A stretch of 64,000 nucleotides of DNA, taken from NCBI RefSeq assembly GCF_019049625.1, contig NZ_JAFMOY010000122.1:1-64000 (forward strand), read 5' to 3'. Below are positions 59,489-64,000 of the stretch, piece after piece. The stretch is from Rahnella ecdela. GTDB taxonomy: Bacteria; Pseudomonadota; Gammaproteobacteria; Enterobacterales; Enterobacteriaceae. The translations under genes and the position numbers were made by a program. The number at the start of each line of letters is the position of its first letter. Position 1 is the stretch's first letter. Under the pieces are notes generated by a model. It was given only the letters and a program-made list of their open reading frames with translations. It was not told the origin of the DNA and made no database searches.

Positions 59489-61321
59489 GTGTCTACGGCG
59501 GCAGTGATAAACAAAGAAGAGCTGGCTCATCAGGTATTACGCGATACCTTCGGCTATCAGCAATTCAGACCAGGCCAGCAAACTATTATCAACACCGCCA
59601 TTTCTGGCCGGGATTGTCTGGTAGTGATGCCAACAGGCGGCGGTAAATCGCTGTGCTATCAAATCCCTGCACTGGTGATGGATGGCCTGACGTTGGTCGT
59701 TTCGCCGCTCATTTCCCTGATGAAAGATCAGGTCGACCAATTGATGGCGGCGGGCGTTGAAGCCGGCTGCCTGAACTCGACCCAAACCCGTGACCAACAG
59801 CTGGAAGTGATGGCCGGTTGCCGCGCGGGGCGGATCAAAATGCTGTATATCGCGCCGGAACGCCTGATGATGGGCGATTTCCTCGAACAACTGCAACAGT
59901 GGAATCCGGCGATGCTCGCCGTGGATGAAGCTCACTGTATTTCCCAATGGGGTCACGATTTCCGTCCGGAATACCGTGCGCTCGGCCAGCTGAAACTGCG
60001 CTATCCGCAGTTACCGGTGATTGCGCTGACCGCAACCGCCGATGAAGCCACCCGTAACGATATTGTCCGTCTGCTGGAACTGAACGATCCGCTGATTGAA
60101 GTCAGCAGTTTCGACCGTCCGAATATCCGTTATACGCTGGTGGAAAAATTTAAGCCGCTCGATCAGTTGATCCGCTTTGTGCAGGATCAGCGCGGCAAAA
60201 GCGGCATTATTTACTGTAACAGCCGCGCTAAAGTGGAAGACACTGCCGCCCGCCTGCAAAGCCGCGGGCTGAGCGTCGGCGCGTATCACGCCGGGCTGGA
60301 TAACGAAACGCGCGCCCGCGTGCAGGAAGGTTTTCAGCGCGATGACCTGCAAATTGTGGTCGCTACCGTCGCGTTTGGCATGGGCATCAACAAACCTAAC
60401 GTGCGTTTTGTGGTGCACTTCGATATTCCGCGCACCATTGAATCTTATTATCAGGAAACAGGCCGTGCCGGACGTGATGGCCTCCCTGCGGAAGCCGTAC
60501 TACTTTACGATCCGGCCGATATGGCCTGGCTGCGCCGCTGTCTGGAAGAAAAACCGGCTGGCGCGCAACAGGATGTGGAACGTCACAAACTCAACGCGAT
60601 GAACGCGTTTGCCGAAGCGCAAACCTGCCGCCGTCTGGTGTTGCTCAATTACTTTGGCGAAGGTAAACAGAACGCCTGTGGTAACTGCGACGTGTGCCTG
60701 GATCCGCCAAAACGCTACGACGGTTTGCTGGACGCGCAGAAAGCGCTGTCAGTCATCGCACGCGTCGGGCAGCGTTTTGGTCTGGGTTATGTGGTCGAAG
60801 TGCTGCGCGGCTCGAACAATCAGCGTATCCGCGAATACGGTCACGAAAAGCTTTCGGTTTACGGTATTGGCAAAGAACACAGTAACGAGCACTGGACCAG
60901 TGTGGTTCGCCAGCTCATCCACCTCGGGCTGGTGATGCAAAATATCGCCATGCATTCCGCGTTACAACTGACTGAATCGGCACGTCCGGTGTTGCGCGGC
61001 GAAATCCCGTTACAGCTGGCGGTACCACGAATTCAGACGCTGAAGATTAAAAGTACTTCCCGCCAGAAAACGTACGGCGGAAACTACGATCACAAGCTCT
61101 TTGCCAAATTGCGCAAACTGCGTAAGTCGCTGGCGGATGAAAATAACGTGCCGCCATACGTGGTGTTTAACGACACGACGCTGCTGGAAATGGCTGAGCA
61201 TCTGCCCGTCAGTCCGAGCGATTTGCTGGATATCACGGGCGTCGGGCAGCGTAAGCTGGAGAAATTCGGGCGACCGTTTATGACCATGATCCGTGACCAT
61301 ATCGATAACGGCGACGAATAA
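59489..61321 (+). CDS. recQ: ATP-dependent DNA helicase RecQ
   Basis: A 610-residue RecQ helicase (609 in E. coli). Walker A is TGGGKS (residues 49-54), then [15 protein letters not shown] and the [10 protein letters not shown] motif VI. A zinc site follows with [12 protein letters not shown] and CGNCDVC. The C-terminal HRDC domain has [17 protein letters not shown]. It unwinds DNA in RecF-pathway recombination and stalled-fork processing. The start is GTG at 59489 with GGGGA upstream. Confidence 0.96.
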   Translation: MSTAAVINKEELAHQVLRDTFGYQQFRPGQQTIINTAISGRDCLVVMPTGGGKSLCYQIPALVMDGLTLVVSPLISLMKDQVDQLMAAGVEAGCLNSTQTRDQQLEVMAGCRAGRIKMLYIAPERLMMGDFLEQLQQWNPAMLAVDEAHCISQWGHDFRPEYRALGQLKLRYPQLPVIALTATADEATRNDIVRLLELNDPLIEVSSFDRPNIRYTLVEKFKPLDQLIRFVQDQRGKSGIIYCNSRAKVEDTAARLQSRGLSVGAYHAGLDNETRARVQEGFQRDDLQIVVATVAFGMGINKPNVRFVVHFDIPRTIESYYQETGRAGRDGLPAEAVLLYDPADMAWLRRCLEEKPAGAQQDVERHKLNAMNAFAEAQTCRRLVLLNYFGEGKQNACGNCDVCLDPPKRYDGLLDAQKALSVIARVGQRFGLGYVVEVLRGSNNQRIREYGHEKLSVYGIGKEHSNEHWTSVVRQLIHLGLVMQNIAMHSALQLTESARPVLRGEIPLQLAVPRIQTLKIKSTSRQKTYGGNYDHKLFAKLRKLRKSLADENNVPPYVVFNDTTLLEMAEHLPVSPSDLLDITGVGQRKLEKFGRPFMTMIRDHIDNGDE

Positions 61322-61362
61322 GAGTTCTGTTCCCTACCTACACATAATACAGAGAGTTAATC

Positions 61363-61980
61363 ATGCTGATGTTATTCCTGACGGTTGCGATGGTTCATCT
61401 GATCGCGCTGATGAGTCCGGGGCCGGACTTCTTCTTTGTTTCACAAACCGCTGCCAGCCGGTCGCGTAAAGAAGCCATGATGGGTGTGATTGGCATTACG
61501 TTGGGCGTTCTGGTCTGGGCCGCCGTTGCGCTGATGGGCTTACATTTAATTCTTCAAAAAATGGCCTGGTTGCATCAGATTATTACCGTCGGCGGTGGCC
61601 TGTATTTGTGCTGGATGGGCTGGCAGTTGCTGAAATCCGCACGTGCTAAAAAGCAAAGCGGCGATGATACAACGGTGGCCTTGCCTGCCCGTGGTCGCAC
61701 GTTTATGCGCGGACTGCTGACCAATCTTTCGAATCCTAAAGCCGTAATTTATTTCGGCAGCGTGTTCTCCATGTTTGTTGGTGACAGCGTCAGCGGCGGC
61801 GAGCGTCTGGGCATATTCCTGCTGATCGTTGTTGAAACCCTGGCATGGTTCTCGTTAGTGGCGCTGGTTTTTGCCCTGCCGAAAATGCGTCGCGGGTATC
61901 AGCGTTTAGCAAAATGGATTGATGGTGTGGCGGGCGTGGTGTTTGCAGGTTTTGGCATCGCGCTGATCATGAACCGTTAA
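61363..61980 (+). CDS. rhtC: Threonine efflux protein RhtC
   Basis: A 205-residue LysE/RhtB-family exporter (206 in E. coli) with about six membrane segments. It has the family opening MSPGPDFFFVSQTAASRSRKE and LTNLSNPKAVIYFGSVF. It exports threonine when the internal pool is high. It lies 41 bases after recQ and is convergent with its paralogue rhtB. Confidence 0.95.
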   Translation: MLMLFLTVAMVHLIALMSPGPDFFFVSQTAASRSRKEAMMGVIGITLGVLVWAAVALMGLHLILQKMAWLHQIITVGGGLYLCWMGWQLLKSARAKKQSGDDTTVALPARGRTFMRGLLTNLSNPKAVIYFGSVFSMFVGDSVSGGERLGIFLLIVVETLAWFSLVALVFALPKMRRGYQRLAKWIDGVAGVVFAGFGIALIMNR

Positions 61981-61997
61981 TCAGAAAAATTTTTAAA

Positions 61998-62029
61998 AAA
62001 AAGGGTTCGGTTGATACCGAACCCTTTTT
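61998..62029. terminator. Bidirectional terminator between rhtC and rhtB
   Basis: AAAAGGGTTCGGT-TGAT-ACCGAACCCTTTTT, a perfect stem with A and T tracts on both sides, between the two convergent exporter genes. Confidence 0.94.
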
Positions 62030-62042
62030 GCATTCTGAAAGA

Positions 62043-62663
62043 TTATACCTTTCTGGCACTCGCCAGCAGCACACCGACCAGCATAAACAGCGAGCCGAAA
62101 ATGCGGTTCAGCAACTGCATCTGTTTCGGGGCTTTTACCCAGTTGGCGATTCGGGTGGCCAGCGTCGCGTAACCAATCATCACAATGATATCGACCACGA
62201 CCGTTGTCGTGCCCAGTACCACGTATTGTGCAGCCTGCGGCTGGTGAGCAATGATAAACTGTGGGAATAGTGCGGCAAGAAACACAATGCTTTTTGGATT
62301 GGTAAGGTTCACCAGAATGGCGCGTTTGAACAGACGACGACGCGGCATACTGCTTGCGAGCGCGTTCAGGTCAATCGCACCGGCAGAACGCCACTGGCAA
62401 ATACCCAGCCAGATTAAGTATGCCGCACCGAGCCATTTGAGAATTTCAAAGGCCATCAGTGATGATGAAATCAGCGCGCCCAGCCCGATACCCACCAGCA
62501 CGATGTGGATGGTCAAACCGAGCTGTAAGCCGGCAATCGATGCCACGGCACCACGATAGCCGTGGCTGATGCCCGTACTCATGGTATTAATCGCGCCGGA
62601 ACCGGGTGATAAACTTAAAATAGAAGTGGTGAGCAGGTAGGTTAACCACCAGTCCAGTGTCAT
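62043..62663 (-). CDS. rhtB: Homoserine/homoserine lactone efflux protein RhtB
   Basis: A 206-residue LysE/RhtB-family exporter, the same length as in E. coli. Motifs are [23 protein letters not shown] and [20 protein letters not shown]. It exports homoserine and homoserine lactone. The start at 62663 gives [11 protein letters not shown], as in E. coli; the frame is open further upstream without homology. The rhtC/rhtB tail-to-tail arrangement is conserved. Confidence 0.95.
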   Translation of the reverse strand: MTLDWWLTYLLTTSILSLSPGSGAINTMSTGISHGYRGAVASIAGLQLGLTIHIVLVGIGLGALISSSLMAFEILKWLGAAYLIWLGICQWRSAGAIDLNALASSMPRRRLFKRAILVNLTNPKSIVFLAALFPQFIIAHQPQAAQYVVLGTTTVVVDIIVMIGYATLATRIANWVKAPKQMQLLNRIFGSLFMLVGVLLASARKV

Positions 62664-62784
62664 TGCGAGACTCCCTGAGTACGTTTTAGGTTGTTTTATG
62701 GCACAATACGCCATTGTCTATAATTGCGCTATAACTCACAAATAACACTTTCTTCCTCTCCGTTTGACGACTCTGGATCATTGA

Positions 62785-63777
62785 ATGCCTGTGAATTTTG
62801 CGAAGTGGTTAACACGTGAGAAGGAGTTTGCAGCCTTTGCGACCGGGCCTTTGCTGGATTTCTGGCGGACACGCGAAGAAGGTGAGTTTAGCGGCGTTGA
62901 TGATGTGCCTATCCGCTACGTCCGGTTTTGTTCCCCTGAGCACGATAAAGTCATCGTGGTGTCACCGGGGCGTATAGAAAGCTACGTAAAATATCCTGAA
63001 GTGGCTTACGATTTATTCCATTGCGGCTACGATGTCATGATTATCGATCACCGCGGGCAGGGGCGTTCCGGGCGTATGCTCGACGATCCGCATTGCGGCC
63101 ATGTGAAGCACTTTGACGATTATGTGGAAGATTTCGACCGCTTTTATCAGCTGGAGATTGCGCCGCGTCAGTACACTAAAAAGTTTGCGCTGGCACACTC
63201 CATGGGCGGTGCGATCCTGGCGCTGTACCTGGCGAAAAATCCGCAGAATTTCGATGCCGCGGCGTTACTCGCACCGATGACCGGTATTTATTTGCCGATG
63301 CCGGACTGGTTATCCCGCCGCATTCTTAACTGGGCAGAGAATCGTCCGGTTCGTCGCGATGGTTATGCGCTGGGTACGGGACACTGGCGGCCGCTGCCGT
63401 TTGTGGTCAACCAGCTCACGCACAGCCGCGCACGTTATCGCCGCAATCTGCGTTTTTACGCGGATTACCCTGAGTTGCAGGTCGGCGGACCTACCTATCA
63501 CTGGGTGCGTGAAGGAATTGAGGCGGGGATGCATATCCTCAAAGAAGCCGAAAAAATCTCCACTCCTGTTCTTTTATTGCAGGCGAGCGAAGACCGTGTG
63601 GTGGATAACCGGTCCCATCTTGCTTTTTGTCAGGCCATGGCCGTTGCGGGGCACCCTTGTGAAGGGGAAAAACCGCTGGTCATCGAAGGCGCGCGCCATG
63701 AGATCCTGTTTGAACGGGACGACCTGAGGGCACAGGCGCTGGACGCTATCATGCGCTTTTTTGCGCGACAGCATTAA
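62785..63777 (+). CDS. pldB: Lysophospholipase L2
   Basis: A 330-residue alpha/beta hydrolase (340 in E. coli) that releases fatty acid from lysophospholipids at the inner membrane. The nucleophile is Ser139 in LAHSMGG, the acid is in ASEDRVVD and the histidine in GARHE. It complements PldA, also in this window. yigL follows 48 bases later; in E. coli the pldB-yigL message is processed and yigL is stabilised by the sRNA SgrS pairing within pldB. Confidence 0.94.
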   Translation: MPVNFAKWLTREKEFAAFATGPLLDFWRTREEGEFSGVDDVPIRYVRFCSPEHDKVIVVSPGRIESYVKYPEVAYDLFHCGYDVMIIDHRGQGRSGRMLDDPHCGHVKHFDDYVEDFDRFYQLEIAPRQYTKKFALAHSMGGAILALYLAKNPQNFDAAALLAPMTGIYLPMPDWLSRRILNWAENRPVRRDGYALGTGHWRPLPFVVNQLTHSRARYRRNLRFYADYPELQVGGPTYHWVREGIEAGMHILKEAEKISTPVLLLQASEDRVVDNRSHLAFCQAMAVAGHPCEGEKPLVIEGARHEILFERDDLRAQALDAIMRFFARQH

Positions 63778-63825
63778 TCCGCGGTTCGCCGCGCACAACT
63801 CCATCAGAGGTTAGAACCTAACGCT

Positions 63826-64000
63826 ATGTACCATGTTGTTGCTTCCGATTTAGATGGCACGCTGCTATCACCTGATCATACCCTGAGCCCGTTCGCCAAA
63901 GAGACGCTGAAACTGCTGACACAGCGCGACGTGCATTTTGTGTTCGCCACCGGGCGTCACCATATCGACGTGGCGCAGATGCGCGACAATCTGGAAATCA
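63826..64000 (+). CDS. yigL: HAD-family sugar phosphatase YigL, truncated by the window edge
   Basis: The first 58 codons of a Cof-type HAD phosphatase. MYHVVASDLDGTLLSPDHTL contains the DxDGT nucleophile motif, and FVFATGRHH the second. E. coli YigL dephosphorylates sugar phosphates and pyridoxal phosphate and relieves glucose-phosphate stress. The remaining three quarters of the gene lie beyond the window. Confidence 0.94.
   Translation, partial: MYHVVASDLDGTLLSPDHTLSPFAKETLKLLTQRDVHFVFATGRHHIDVAQMRDNLEI

Overview
The window is a contiguous stretch of enterobacterial core chromosome. Its gene order (rrn tail with Asp and Trp tRNAs, hdfR/maoP/yifB, ilvLXGMEDA, ilvY/ilvC, ppiC, rep, gppA, rhlB, trxA, rho, the enterobacterial common antigen cluster, yifK, Arg-His-Leu-Pro tRNAs, glmZ, hemYXDC, cyaA, lptM, dapF, yigA, xerC, yigB, uvrD, corA, rarD, yigI, pldA, recQ, rhtC/rhtB, pldB, yigL) follows the E. 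coli 84-86 min region almost gene for gene. Protein divergence from E. coli and the pattern of insertions and losses suggest a Yersiniaceae-type member of the Enterobacterales, such as Rahnella, Ewingella or Serratia. The genus is an inference, not something shown by the sequence.

Layout. 1-452: the end of a 5S rRNA gene, tRNA-Asp, tRNA-Trp and a terminator. 820-5385: a galactofuranose-type ABC importer operon (ytfQ-ytfR-ytfT-yjfF), which in E. coli K-12 lies elsewhere. 5399-8241: hdfR, the chromosome-organising gene maoP with a maoS-like site, and yifB. 8608-9846: an extra sugar-acid or lactate-type MFS transporter. 9979-19158: the branched-chain amino acid block, with leader peptide, attenuator, ilvX, an intact ilvG, ilvMEDA and the divergent ilvY/ilvC pair. 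19249-26712: ppiC, rep, gppA, rhlB, trxA and rho. 27001-37836: a tightly overlapping enterobacterial common antigen operon that lacks the usual rffG and rffH. 38075-40084: yifK and four tRNA genes. 40085-40835: a tRNA-end repeat cassette and the sRNA gene glmZ with a composite sigma-54/sigma-70 promoter. 40836-44888: hemCDXY on the minus strand. 45219-53635: cyaA, lptM, dapF, yigA, xerC, yigB and SOS-controlled uvrD; cyaY is missing from its normal place. 53757-64000: an orphan WbuC-type cupin, corA with a long leader, an AbrB-family membrane protein, rarD, yigI, pldA, recQ, rhtC, rhtB, pldB and the start of yigL.

Functional themes. The ilv genes make isoleucine and valine under leader-peptide attenuation, and IlvY switches ilvC on. 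The wec/wzx/wzy genes build, flip and polymerise the common antigen trisaccharide. hemC and hemD feed tetrapyrrole synthesis. rep, uvrD, recQ and xerC serve replication, repair and chromosome resolution. pldA and pldB handle phospholipid and lysophospholipid turnover.

No wholly new multi-gene system is evident. The most unusual signals are non-coding: a hairpin-rich cassette bounded by copies of the tRNA-Pro 3' end and its terminator; the composite glmZ control region; an unexplained palindrome in the cyaA leader; a long palindrome after uvrD; and the structured corA leader. The clearest gene-content oddities are the absent rffG/rffH and cyaY and the inserted ytfQRT-yjfF and MFS genes.
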